Shown piece after piece: positions 1 through 11,600 of a stretch of DNA of 64,000 bases. The notes below the pieces were generated by a model. It was not told where the DNA came from and did no database searches. It was given only the letters and a program-made list of their open reading frames with translations. The translations under genes and the position numbers were made by a program. The stretch is from positions 124,001 through 188,000 of the forward strand of contig RWJK01001943.1 in the NCBI GenBank assembly GCA_004335835.1. The letters are read 5' to 3'. Numbering within the stretch: the first letter of the stretch is position 1; each line of letters begins with the position of its first letter. This DNA is from Scenedesmus sp. ARA3 (taxonomy: Eukaryota > Chlorophyta > Chlorophyceae > Sphaeropleales > Scenedesmaceae).

Positions 1-21
1 CAGCAGCAGCAGCAGCAGCAG
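1..21 (-). repeat. CAG/CTG run at the left edge, coding poly-Ala
   Basis: Seven CAG units on the plus strand, read as GCT (Ala) on the minus strand in the last visible exon of the leftmost gene. Its full length is cut by the window edge. Confidence 0.75.
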
Positions 22-1275
22 CATTGACATTGCTGCCGTTCTGCGGGCTTGCTGGTCCCTGCTGCAGCTCGTCGTTGCTGCGCCTGTAAGTGCGCTTGCT
101 GGCCGGCAACTGCTGCTGCTGCTGTCCGCCAGTGCCGTGACTGCTGGTACCGGTCCCTTTCAGAGCAAACACGCCGCTGCTGCCTGCAGAGGCGGGGCTG
201 CTGCCATATGCTGAGCTGTCAGAGCTGTAGCCGCTGTCACCGGCAGCGTCTGCCTCGCCATCTGCAGCCACAGGGCTGCTGCTGCTGCCGCCTGCGCGGG
301 GCTTCTGCGTCACGTTGCAGCTGGGCGCCCACACCTGACAGAGGCACAGCAGCACATGCAGAGGTCAAGCCCTAGGGTGATCAGGCGATGCACGGGGAGA
401 GTTGTAACCACAGTAAGCACCCCAGCCGCATTGCTGACAAACATGCAGATCCACCCCAGCTTGTGCAGTACGTGCTATGCAGTGCAGCTGCGTGTGTGCT
501 CTTTTGCTCACCTTGGGTGGCTCTGAGCTGAACTTCTTGCAGACTGCCACCACGCCTGGCGCCTCATGCAGCGCCATGAGCTCCCCGTGGAAGCCGCGCA
601 GGTTGTTGATGATACCCTGGCAGCATAGTGTGCACATAGATTGTTATAAGTGTGCCACGTTGGATGCTGCAGTAGTTTCGTATGTCCAGCAGCATCAGGA
701 CAATTCTGGCACATCAACACCGCCACCCGTACAGCAAGAGCCTACACCACCTGCCCGCAGCCACTGCTGGCTCACTGATAGCCTGCTACACTTAATCAGC
801 AAAGAGCAGTTGCACGTCGTACGCAACAAGTGCACAGCATACCTGCAGCCTGCTCTCCGTCAGCCCTCCAAATTGCTCTAGGTCTGCCTGCTGCTCGCTG
901 CTGCCTTGCTGCTCTTGCACCTCCTGCTGCTGCCGAGTCACAAACAGCAGGTCCCGCTTGATGCGGTTGGAGAGTTTCTGGAGGTTTGAGATGTGAGGGT
1001 TGGCTGCCTTGAAAGCTTGTACAGTCTGCAGGACCAGAAGTGACGACGATGTTGAGCAGCAGCGCAAGTACAGCAACAGCAGCATCAGTGCTGCAAGTAC
1101 TGCCGAGCCATGTATCGGGCTGCATGGACTTCAAAATCCGTAGTTATACACATATCACCTCCATGCTGCTCGCCAGCAGCTGCTCCAGTTCTGCTAGGCT
1201 GGGTGGGGCTCGACCCATGTCTTTCAGAGGCCCTTGGATGTGCAGCTGGGGCAGGGCCATTTTCGCGGTCTGCAT
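1..1275 (-). CDS. Unrecognised protein, N-terminal part (gene runs off the window)
   Basis: Exons, read on the minus strand: 1275-1159, 1025-843, 616-512 and 334-1, continuing beyond position 1. All junctions are phase 0 with GT-AG borders. The visible 246 residues begin MQTAKMALPQ. A conserved-looking helical region follows (LAELEQLLASSME, then ANPHISNLQKLSNRIKRDL, then NNLRGFHGELMALHEAP and VAVCKKF). After VWAPSC the protein becomes a low-complexity Ser/Ala/Gly/Gln region that turns into poly-Ala at the window edge. I do not recognise the family. The short charged helices look like a coiled-coil or adaptor domain. The start could also be the ATG five codons later, and an acceptor-like AG upstream leaves room for a further 5' exon. 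Confidence 0.6.
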
Positions 1276-1974
1276 AGGCTCTCTGCTTGCGAAAGCCTTC
1301 CAATCGTGTCGAAAAGAGGAGTAACTTCTTGCAGTACGCAAGCAAGGCGTGCTTACATGCTGATACCGCTGCAGACTCGACTGCATTGAGTTGCACCAGA
1401 ACTCCACGGATCTCACAGCACCACGCACAGATCGTTGCCAGCAGCCATTCATTGTCAATTGTCGCCTACGAACGCTGCTTGCGATCACGCAAAGTGCATA
1501 AGGACTCTTGGGTTTGTTTTCAACTGTCGAGGTTCAGGGTCCAACATCAGCAAGACATGCAGGCATCACACATTGCAGTAGCACAATGCAGCATATTGCG
1601 TCACGCACATGTCTAGAAGTGGTCCCCACAAAGGCCACCATGGCTGTTGAACCGCAGTTGTGCACGCTGCTCCTGCTCCTGCAACATTGTACCCACATGA
1701 CCACGAGTATAAAGAACTGCACCGATGTCCACGACACACGGGAGTCATTAAAGGTATCAACAGCCTCCATAGCCACACGGCAAGGTGCAAGCCTACACTG
1801 CAAACCATGCTTGCAGGCGCCCACACCAGGTGACGTGCTGCCCACCTGTCCAACACTGCCCAACCCAAACACCGGCAAACCTGTACAACAGCACCACTGC
1901 TGCTTCTTACATCATCACGAGCCTACTGGACGTGCAACTTACACAGTTGCTGTCGCAGCAGCACCTCCGCCGCC
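1276..1974. other. Intergenic: 5' side of the first gene and 3' UTR of SNU23
   Basis: No exon with coding character and usable splice sites was found. On the minus strand a TGTAA (plus-strand TTACA at 1939-1943) lies about 30 nt past the SNU23 stop and could be its poly(A) signal. The remainder presumably holds the promoter of the leftmost gene. Confidence 0.45.
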
Positions 1975-3187
1975 TCAGGGCTTTTTGCCGCCGCCGAAGC
2001 CACCAAACCCCATCAGCGCCATCATCTCCTCATCCGCCTCCTCATCCTCACCGCCAGCGCCAGCTGCTGCTGCCTTTGCTGCCTTCTTGGCCTCCTTCTT
2101 GGCCTGCCGCTGCCGCTCCTCCTCAGCCTCGCGCTCAGCCAGGCGCCTGTCTATGCCATCCGGCAGGTAGTCCTCTGGCTTGCGCTCGGCCTGCTTCTCC
2201 TTCAGCTGCTGCAGGCGGTTCTTGACCTGCGCGTTGTTGGAGAGACAGCAGCATACAGGCAATAAGGGATAAAGGACGGGTCAGTGTCTGGTGAGAGGTG
2301 CGGGTTATGGTTTCAGGCACGAGGCATGACCTGGAAGCAGCTGCAGGCAGGTCGACATGCAACAAGAAATAGAGACTGGCCAGCAGTGCAAGCAACATTT
2401 CCAGCCCCTGCAGCTGCCGGCGTCTGCTTTGATGTCGCCCAAACCAGGTGGCACCGCTGCACGTGGTTGTTTTAGCAGTGTTGTTCATGCATACAGGTGC
2501 TTTCAGATGTTCTGCATGCTGTTCCATGTCCTGCTGCATGGTTCAACACTGAGTCCTCCTATTTACTGAACCTCCCCACTGCCTGCCCCACTTGCCGTGC
2601 CACATGGCCTGCTCAAGGCTGCTGCAACACACAACCCTACACTGCTCGTTCTTCAACCTGCTGAGAATAATCTCGTCCATACACAGCGATTGCCCCACTC
2701 CGACTGCCTCCCTTGTCCATACACAGCCACTGCCCATTGCACAGCTGCTCAGACAGCCCACCTGCTCCACGCTGGACTTTTCCACCTTCATGGACATGCC
2801 CAGGGCCCTGTTGTGGTACTTGCCATTGATGTGGTCCAGGTAGGACTGGCTGTCGCGCAGCACGCAGTCGCACACGCTGCAGTAGTAGCCGGCCTGCTGG
2901 TTCAGCGGCGTGTTGAGCCCTATGACCTGCGTCTTGCCCAGCCTGTCGCTGAGGTTGACAGCGTAGTCGCGCTTCTGCAGGTTGCTGCGCGCCACGATGA
3001 GGCCCTGGTGCAGCGGGTCGCGCTCCAGGCGCTTGCGCTTCTTGATGGCCAGCGCAGAGTCCTCATCGTCTGCTGCTGCTGCCTCTGCCTCGCGCTTGGC
3101 TGCCTTCTCTTCAAACTCCTCCTTGTCCCAGGTGCGGCGCGCAGTGTTGTCCACGCCAGCGGCCTTGCCTTTGCCCTTGCTGCTCAT
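1975..3187 (-). CDS. SNU23: SNU23/ZMAT2, matrin-type zinc finger of the U4/U6.U5 tri-snRNP
   Basis: Two exons, 3187-2762 and 2226-1975, joined in phase 0, give 225 residues (human ZMAT2 has 199). The order matches the family: a charged N-terminus (RRTWDKEEFEEKAAKREAE), a basic linker, and a matrin-type C2H2 finger with CSVCDCVLRDSQSYLDHINGK followed by a second His. The Lys/Glu-rich helix and the short MALMGFGGFGGGKK tail are also typical. In the family this protein belongs to the tri-snRNP and acts at activation of the spliceosome, in the nucleus. The start ATG is the first in the open frame. The gene is divergent from p23. The intron carries an imperfect duplication around tgtccatacacagc (about 2675-2740). 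Family assignment is firm. Confidence 0.93.
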
Positions 3188-3884
3188 GGCTGCAGGGGTG
3201 CTGGCGCGCTGCTGCTGTGCCTACGGCGGCTGCAGATGGCGCTGCCCGTACAGGTGGAGAAGGTGGTGACAAAGATGGGCAAGTTGTCCAACCTTGCCGC
3301 TGCTGCTGCTGCTGCCACCAAGGCAGCACAGCTGCAGACAAGTCAACCGCTATCTAGTGAACTTGTGCTCGAATGTGCAACTTCCACGTACAACTAGGCA
3401 GGGAGGTGATGTGCTGATGAAAGAGGCTTTGCTGCTGCAGGTGGTGACTGAGCAGAGGTCACAGTTGTTGCATGTAGCAGCTCAGCGAAGCTATCAACAG
3501 AAGCAGAGTCCAAGCGTAATAAATGTTGATAAACTGATTTCTGTGCAAGCACCACTGGCTTAAATGTCAGGCATAGAAGAAGAAAGCAAGCAGGAGGGTA
3601 GGAATGCTGCTGCAGCCGCGGCCGATGCAAGCATTCATTGTTATCTGTCGCATGTGTGTTCTTTCAAAGATAAATGCAAGGAACCTTGGCCTCAAACCAC
3701 AAGCAACATGTAACATGTGCCGCGAAATGCACACCTCGGGAGTCCTTTTGCTCCCTGGCCCCGGTGTGCTGTAAGATCAACCGTTTACATCATCTTTTGT
3801 CTAGCTTTTGCGCTGCTTGTGCCTGCCTTGCCTGATCACAAGAAGAAACTTCTAGCTCACCCGCACTTGAGCAAAGCAGACACA
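3188..3884. promoter_or_regulatory. Divergent intergenic region, SNU23 / p23
   Basis: About 700 bp separate the two start codons, so both 5' UTRs and promoters must lie here. I see no convincing TATA box or coding exon. Several antisense frames are open only because of CAG/CTG-rich sequence. Confidence 0.5.
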
Positions 3885-4943
3885 ATGGTGCTGATTCCTA
3901 CGGTGAAGTGGGCTCAGAGGGCTAGCGTTGTATACGTTACAATCGACGTGCAAGACTCAAAGGGTGAGTGTGGTCAGGCTGAAGCTGCCAGCGTGCCCAG
4001 GACAGTGGCAACTGCTGTGATCGTGTCGTCGAGCTGTACGTAGAGCAGTAGCAGCATACATGCATGCAAACGCCTATTGTCTGTGACATGGGACGGTGAT
4101 CAGATGCCGCTGCACACTGTGGCTGGTCCATTGTACTGCTGTGCTGCTGCCACCTGCAGCACTGCATGTGCATGCTCTCACCAGCAGTGCAACAGCATGC
4201 ATTTGCTGGCTGCATGGAAACCCTTGTTAATAATTAAAACACTAGCAGGACTGGAAATCATGCATCTGGTGGACTTCCAGCATAGCCCGCCAAAACGTAA
4301 CCTGCAGCCGGCTCCACCCCTGCACTCCTCATGCAACTGCTCCGCAGACCCCAAGATAGAGCTCAGCAACACAGAGGACGGCGCCAACGGCCAGCTCAGC
4401 TTCAAGGCCACTGCCTCCGGCGGCGTGGAGGACCAAACATACGAGCTGGAGCTCACTCTCTTTGCCTCCGTGGACAAGGAGAAGTCCAAGATCAGCGTGA
4501 GCCCGCGCAGCATCTTCCTGGTGCTGGAGAAGGCCGAGGCGGAGACCTGGCCGCGCCTCACCAAGGACAGCGGCAAGCACCTCACCCACATCAAGGTGGA
4601 CTGGGACAAGTGGGTGGACAGCGATGATGAGGGCGAGGACAACTTTGACCCCAGCGCAAGCGGCATGGACTTCAGCAGCCTAGGCGGCATGGGTGGCATG
4701 GGAGGCATGGGCGGCATGGGCGGTATGGGTGGCATGGGTGGTATGGGTGGTATGGGAGGAATGGGAGGGATGGGCGATCTAGCCAGTATGATGGGTGGTA
4801 TGGGAGGTATGGGCGGCATGGGTGGCATGGGAGGTATGGACTTCAGCGCGCTGAGTGCAGCGGCAGCAGCCGAGGAGGGCGGCGCAGCAGCAGCAGGCGC
4901 AGAGGACAGCGACGATGAAGACCTGCCGGAGCTGGAGGCGTGA
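3885..4943 (+). CDS. p23: HSP90 co-chaperone p23 (CS domain, Gly-Gly-Met tail)
   Basis: Exons 3885-3963 and 4348-4943 join in phase 1 to give 224 residues. The N-terminal CS domain starts MVLIPTVKWAQRASVVYVT, continues through DSKDPKIELS, and ends with the family signature WPRLTKDSGKHLTHIKVDWDKW. The protein binds the ATP-bound closed HSP90 dimer in the cytosol and slows client release. The C-terminal half is plant-type: a run of about 20 Gly-Gly-Met units (4684-4839), broken once by DLASMM, then an acidic tail DSDDEDLPELEA. This gives a longer tail than animal p23 (about 160 aa). The first exon is short, but its ATG and the GTGAGT donor fit well. The long antisense frame over this exon is a shadow of the repeat. 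Confidence 0.93.
4684..4839 (+). repeat. GGM-coding tandem repeat in the p23 tail
   Basis: Degenerate 9-nt units of the type GGCATGGGn encode Gly-Gly-Met repeats. Wobble positions vary between units, so the array is not a recent expansion. It is interrupted once near 4770-4790. Confidence 0.85.
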
Positions 4944-5891
4944 GGCGGCGGCAGCAGCAGCAGCAGGGACAGCTGCAGCAGGCCAAGCTGCATGCGCAGC
5001 AAGGTGCTGTGTGTGCTGCCGCCAGGAGCTGCAGCAGCAGCAGCAGTTCTGTAGGGTGGGAGCGGTTGTAGAGTGCAGCAGTTGACTGCACTTCATTATA
5101 GCTGCGCTACAACAGAAGCAGAGTGAGGTCACTGTACATATGGTCGTGTGTTGCCATGTTGTTGGTTGCATCTGCATGTCAGGCATGCTGCCAGTGCCTG
5201 CCGCATTCCAGGTGTACGAGGTAGACCTGCTGCCCCTTTGCTGCGGCGATGCCAATGTTTGAGGGTGCAGCAACATGAGCATGTTGGCTTTGCAGCGCAT
5301 CAATACTGTGCCTGCTTGGTTTTGCTCCAAAGCGAAACGTACACCCTGCAGCTCAGTCAGTGAGTGAGCAGTAGTGCAGCGCTGCCTCATGCTGAGCTAT
5401 GCATAAGGCCATCCTGCGTGCGGCCCCCTGCACACCCGCATGCATGCAGCGCATGCACTGCGCAGTGACAGGACTTAGCACGTAAAGGGTGCAGGGTTGA
5501 TATGTAGCCCACAGCCGGCAATTGCCGGCAATTGCAATTACGAGTGTCTTTGGTTGGGAAGATCGCGGTGTAACGGTGCTGTTCTACTTGTGCTGCTGTT
5601 CTGGTGCCACAATGCTCTGTGCTGCATGTTCTAGCATGCAGTTGAGTCGCGCCATGCCTGAGAAATGCCAGGATATGTGGATGATAACTTGTTGAGAGGG
5701 GATTCCATAGCACCGGGGCGCAAGCATTTTTTTTCAGCGCAAGCATAGCATAACAGCTACAGCATCATGCCAGTGACCTGTTTACAACTGCAACCATCAG
5801 CGCTAGCCTATCTTACACTGGCATCTGATGCTCACTCCAAGGTTAAATCCAAAGGATGATGCTTACCCTGCAACATGGTGTGCAAACTGCG
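4944..5891. other. Convergent 3' regions of p23 and the Gln-rich gene
   Basis: No coding exon supported. On the minus strand a TGTAA (plus TTACA at 5782-5786) lies about 105 nt past the stop of the Gln-rich gene and may be its poly(A) signal. A perfect 16-bp palindrome sits at 5514-5529. Confidence 0.45.
5514..5539. repeat. Adjacent perfect palindromes
   Basis: GCCGGCAATTGCCGGC (5514-5529) equals its own reverse complement. It is followed directly by the 10-bp palindrome AATTGCAATT. Both lie in the 3' intergenic space. Function unknown; it could be chance or a hairpin in one of the 3' UTRs. Confidence 0.6.
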
Positions 5892-7040
5892 TCACCACTG
5901 GCTATACCTCAGCAGGTCAGCATCAGGCACCACCTCAGCCTCTGACACGTGGCAGCTGCCAGTCAGCCCGCGCTGCTTCACAGCAGCAGCCGTCAGGAAG
6001 TGCAGCAGCCGGTACAGCGCAAGGCAGCGCTGCAGCACGTCTGCTGCTGCTGCGCCGGGCCTGGACCCCTGGCGCTGCTGCCGCATCTGCTGCTGCTGCT
6101 GCTGCTCGCCTGGTGCCGCCTTGTGCAGCTGCAGGCAGCCCTTCAGCAAGCACTCCATGAGCTTTGGTGCCAGCCGCTGCTCAACGTGCAGCTGCAGCAG
6201 CAGCTGCTGCAGCTTCTGCACATGCCTGCTGTGCTGCAGCAGCTCCTGCAGCTCCCTGTAGAGCAACACCACCGGCGGCTGTGCTCTGCTGCTGCTGCTG
6301 CTGCTAGCTGCACTGTGTTCTAGGCCAGCCAGAAGCTCACCAGGCTGCTGCTGCAGCTGCCAGGCTGGTGACAGCAGCAGCCAGCTGGCAGCACTCCTCA
6401 CAGCAGCTGCATCGGCAGCACCAGCGTCACCAGCACCAGCGGCCTGTAGTGCATGCAGTGGCTGCCAGCACGGCGCAGGCAGCCACACAGCCAGCTGGCC
6501 AGAGCCAATGCCAGCAGCTGTGCCAACTGCACCAGCGCTGTCTGCTGCTGCCGTGGCTGCTGCTGCCAGGAGACTGCGCATGCACCTGTTCCTCCAGCGC
6601 ACTGCTGCTTCTAACAGTTCATGGCCTGCTGGCTGTTGCTGCTGCTGCTGCTGCACGGCGTTTTGCTGCAGCCACTGCTGGCACTGCTGCATAACAACAG
6701 GCAGCAGTGCCTCCAGGGCGCTACTGCCACTGCTGGGCCCCGCCTGGTTGGCAACCTGGAAGCACACACAGCAGACAGACAAAGCGATGTGCACTTGGAC
6801 TTGATCAGAATGAACGCATCTTCAATATCCAAGCACCAATGACAACTTTGCCCAGCAACACTTGTTGTACATGCCGTTGCTGGTGTGTTGGCTCAGAGGC
6901 CTGCAACGAGCAGCTGTTGCTGGCTGGCTCACCTGTACTGCAGACAGAGCAGTTGACACAAGCCGAGTGAACTCCGCCTGCTGAGCAAATTTCAGCAAAG
7001 GCAGCTGCTTCACTGCTGCCCTGGCGCCGTTACTCAGCGG

Positions 7041-7092
<52 letters not shown>

Positions 7093-8351
7093 GCTGATGT
7101 GGTAGCGTGTGTGGCGGCTGCAGTGCCGTACGCCCGCTGCAGCCCTGCCATGAAGCCTGCTGCTGCTGACTGGGTGAGGCCTGCGGGGCACAGCACAGGC
7201 GGGGCAGAGGGGCCTGTACTTGGGCAGAGGAATGGAAGCAAACATCCACGTGGCAAGCTGCATACGGAGACAGCTGTGGTTGCTGCATGAGGTTCTACAC
7301 ACACAGTGCACTGAGCGGACGTGCAGAGTGGTTGAAAGCATGCCCAGGTGTGTTTGTCAGCGTGCTTACCTGAATGGTGCTGCTGCTGTCCTAGCCGCTG
7401 CTGTTGCTGCTGTGGGGGCGCCGCACTGTGCAGTGCATTGTCAAGCTGCTGCTGCAGGTGTGTGTACTGTGCCAGCAGCTCTCTGAAAGATGCAGGGAGA
7501 ACTGCTGGCAAAACACTGCTGCTCTCAATACCACCTTGCTGCTGCTGCTGCTGCGGCTGCTGCTGTGCAGTGGCAGACAAACCAGCCTCCTGTATTGGCC
7601 CTTGCCTAGCGATCCCTGCAGCTGCTGCTGCGGCTGCTGCTGCTGCTGCTGCTGCAGAAGCAGCAGCTGTTGTTCCCCTTAATGGTGTTGCTGCAGGTGT
7701 GACAGGGGCTGAGCGCTGTTGCTGTGCGCCTGCAACAGCCTTCCTGGCGCTGCTAGAAACTGCCTTGCTGGTGCGTGCGACATGCTGGCCGTATGCACTG
7801 CTGGTGAGCGGCCTTCTGGACCCACTTGACGTGGAGCGGAGCGGTTGCTGCTGTTGCTGTTGCTGCTGCTGCTGCTGCTGTTGCTGTTGATGCTGATGAT
7901 TGCTGAGTGCACTGCCAGGCTGGCGGACTGCTGGAGCAGGTTGCCGCTGCTGATGCAGTGGTTGAAGTATGTTTGGCAAGCTATTTTGTGAGATTGCAGC
8001 TGCAGCAGCTGGTGGAACGTACTGTGTATTGGAAGCAGCCCTGCAAGCAATAGCAAAGCAGCAGGACGTGAGCCATTGCCTCCGCTGTCTTGGCGTGCGT
8101 GTTGCTCTGTGTACCGACTTACCTCGAGTTGAGTCTCCTCAGTATCCTGGTAAGATCACTGTTGACAACTGTGATCAGGGCTGCTTCACCGTCGATGCTG
8201 CAGCGTGCCTGCAAGACAGTAGCTGGCGTGTCACAGCTAGGCAGAAGCCGTACGCGATTGCAACTACTTTAAAGCGGCTAGCAGCTATACGTACGTCTGA
8301 GATGACCTGGATCGCGTTGCAGAGGGCTGTCAACAAGTCTCTGTCGTCCAT
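5892..8351 (-). CDS. Unrecognised Gln/Ala-rich helical protein
   Basis: Five exons, 8351-8295, 8208-8123, 8040-7370, 7180-6933 and 6755-5892, give 641 residues; all phases agree. The N-terminus MDDRDLLTALCNAIQVISD and the next exon (SIDGEAALITVVNSDLTRIL) look like a folded domain. After that come poly-Gln tracts (7852-7888 and 7045-7092), Ala runs and Ser/Thr-rich linkers. Predicted helices resume at LPASFRELLAQYTHLQQQLD and in the last exon (LLYRELQELLQHSRHVQKL, and VEQRLAPKLMECLLKG). I do not recognise the family; a scaffold or cytoskeletal role is only a guess. The start rests on the first in-frame ATG with a GTACGT donor. The next exon has no ATG of its own. The last codon before the stop sits near a possible GTATAG donor, so a further 3' exon cannot be excluded. 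Confidence 0.65.
7045..7092 (-). repeat. CAG run (plus strand CTG) coding poly-Gln
   Basis: About 15 nearly pure CTG units on the plus strand read as CAG in exon 4 of the Gln-rich gene. A second Gln-coding run with CAA interruptions is at about 7850-7890 in exon 3. Confidence 0.85.
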
Positions 8352-8615
8352 ACGACCTTGGCAAGTCCCAATGCCCAGTCCCGATCGCGTGCTTGCGCCG
8401 TCGACTTGGATTCAGCAGCACCCGCGTGAACTATCTTGAATGAGCTAGAAGTGTTGTGGCGTGCCCAGTTGCAGGAAAATGAAGCCAGGCTTTGGGTGTT
8501 ACCAAGTGACACCATGTAACACAATTCAAAATTTTATGACACAAACACCACCACACTGCAGTGCAGTGGTTGAAGATACGCCTGCCGAGCAGCGCTGTGG
8601 CCGAACTTTCTCAGC

Positions 8616-11600
8616 TCAGCTCTGCCGTGCAGCTAGCTGCTGCTTAGTGAACTCATACATGGCGATTGCGCCAGACACGTGCACGTTCAGGCTGCGGATG
8701 ACGCCCAGCTGGGGGATCTCCACGGTGGCATCAAGCATGGAGATGATCTCAGGCGGGATGCCCTCCTTCTCACGGCCCAGCACCAGCACCTGCAGCAGCA
8801 CAACACCCACACATATTGAGAGAGTACCAAGGTGTGTTGTGCGCCTCGCATCTGGGCCCTGATGCACCAGGCCTGGCAAGCCCAGCAGTTGTGCGTTTGC
8901 ACAATCACTGGTGGCACTAACATGCAGACAAAGGGCATTGTTGTGATTGTTTGCTCAGACCTTGAGTCCCATGCCAGGCATCGCAGCCAAAACGCTCGTG
9001 CTGTGGGAACCACGTCAGGCTTTGACGAAGGGCACCAGCGCAGTGGGCCCCTTTCTGCTGTCCTGGCATGCTCCAACAATCATGATGTGCACATCACTTG
9101 CACAGCAGCACCGGCTCTAGCAAGCCATAAGGAGCACGGCTCACCGTCTTGCTCGGGAACTTGTACTCTGGCAGGCAGGTTGACTCAGCTGTCTGCTCCA
9201 GGCCAACCAGCGCATACCTGCAGCCACCACAGGCAGGCCACATTTGCCACATCAATTAACAGTGCCTGCCCTCATCATGCAATCACACTGCATAGCCACA
9301 CTATAATCAGTGTAACATGCAGCAGTGCTGTGCAGACAGTACGTCCATTGGATTGGTGCTGCAAAAGCCAACTCTATGCTACCCAGCGATAGCACACTAG
9401 TTCTGCTACAATACAACACAGTCAGCGCTGGCACATGCCAATGCTGTACCACCCACCCTTGCGCCTGCTTGGTTGCCAGCCAGGCCAGCAGCGCCGCCTC
9501 CTTCACCTCCTCAATGGGCACCCAGCGCTCAGCAGTCACGCTGATGCTGCAGGCCCAACAGCAGCCACACAGCAGCAGAGCAAGGAGCAGCGGCAGTACA
9601 CATCCATATCAGCAGCCTCTCACAGGTGAAGCACATGCTGGTCGTCGGCGTGGTGGTGTGTCTATTTCCCGCTAATCACGACTGCCATTGGCCCGTCTCA
9701 CAGCCATATAGGGTGGGTGATCACGATTGCAGATGTACCAGCTCCAGACTTTGAAATGTGGCATACACACAGTGAGTGCCTACAGAGGCGTGTGCCCAGC
9801 AACCGCAGGCTGTGCCAGCCCCCACCTGGTGAATCCTGCGTCTGCTGTCACGCGCTTGTCAGCCAGCACCAGCGCCCCCGCCCCCAGCACCTCCGCCGTG
9901 CGCGCCAGGCCCGCCAGGTTGGGCACCTTTGAGATGAGCGAGGCCACCACGATGAGGTCGTTGCGGCGCGTGCCTGCAGGGCCGGACTGGCCGCCTGCAC
10001 ACGGCAAGCACATGGGGTGGGTGTGCACGGGGCCGATGGCGTCGATAAGCTATGGCTTGATGGGGAACATGACGATGATGATGATGATGGGGTGGGTGAG
10101 GTGCTGCCTGGTTGTCCAGCTCCTCAGCAGTGACAGTGCATATCTGCCGCACACGTGCTCACATGCACACTAGGTCAACGTCAATGCAGCTCGACGGATG
10201 GAGCAAGCAAGTATTCCTTAAGATCTGTTGCTCATCAACTTGAACACATGCAGAGGTTGCTCTGCATGTGCAGCCTGCCAAGCTAGTATTGCGCAACACC
10301 TGCCACCCAACGACATGGCCGTCAGCCAAACCCCCGCACCTTGCTGCTGCTGCTGCTGCTCCAGCTCATCCAGCACATCCGCCATCAGCACGGCACGCTC
10401 ACTCGGCGTCACCTTGCGCTGGTAGTCACCCACGGCAACAGCACCACTACCAGCAGTAGTGCCTGCGTTGCCGCTGCTGGCGTCTGCTGCTGCTGCTGCG
10501 CTGGGACCTCCTTCGTACCCAGCCACCCTGTAGACCGCTGCTTCACGCAGCTTGGCACGCTCAGCAGTGAGGAAGTTTATGATCTTGTCCATGAGCGCCT
10601 CCGGCACGCCTTCAAACGTGACTGGCGTGTCCTCGGCACCTGCAGTGCAGCAGCACCAGCAGCAAGAGCAGCAGGGCCATTAGTTGGACAAACCAGTGAC
10701 ACCAAACGCTGCAGCCATGCTGCAATGGACTGCAAGAATGTGCCAGAGCGGCAGAGTTGAAGAGAGTGCATCTGCTTCACTAAACTATAACAGGGCCGAC
10801 AAGAGCCCGGCAGTGTACCAGCAGTTGTTGATAGCCTCAGCTACAACGCGCACATCACCCCCGCACCTGCCAGGTACAGGCAGCAGCTGAAGATGCGCCG
10901 CGGCGAGGTGATGCCGGCCGGTGACCAGCCCAGCATGCCGCTGCCCATGGCGCGCCTGAAGCGCTGGAACTCAACGTTATCCACCATGAAGCGAGCCACC
11001 TCGCCAGCCACTGCCACGCCGCCTGGGCCCAGCCCAGCCTCCCAGCCCTGCCACTCACGCAGCGGCTTGGCATCCTGCATGTTGCATGTGCAGGTGTTGA
11101 TGTGGCGGGCTATGGGGTTTGGTGGGGTGTGGTGGGGTGCTCAGGTGCTGTTCTCTGGACAGGGACAGGCCTAGCGGATGAGCCAGTGACTGGGCTACAC
11201 ATATATGTACCGGTTGTATGTGCATGGTGGTAGCAGAGATGTGGATCAATGTGGTGTGGTGACAAGGACGCTATGGCAGCTACCACACATGCTGGCTGGC
11301 TGCAGCATACAGCATGCGCAGCAACCAGTAGCGCTGCAGCAGAAAGCTCACCAGCAGTGCGCAGAAGCCCAGCTGCGCAAACGTGCGGATGTGGTGCGTG
11401 TGGTGGTTGGTCCACGGCAGCAGCAGCCGCAGCAGCTGCGGCAGCAGCGCCAGCTGCTGCTCCTGCGGCGAGTGCAGCGCCACCTGCACTGCAATGAGTA
11501 TGTGGCTCCCAGTGGCAGCGCCGCCTTTCTCGACGCTGCTGATCTGCGGCAGCAGCAGCTCTTGCAGGAAAGTGGGGTGCTGCAGGGCCAGGTGGGCTAC

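Noticed and set aside
4178..5002. 274-codon minus-strand frame rich in Met-Pro-Pro-Ile repeats
   Set aside because: It is the antisense of the p23 Gly-Gly-Met array; the plus strand gives a full p23 with its CS domain.
5387..5746. Extra 3' exon of the Gln-rich gene after a possible GTATAG donor near 5913
   Set aside because: Downstream frames have no coding character and the existing frame ends in a stop seven codons later.
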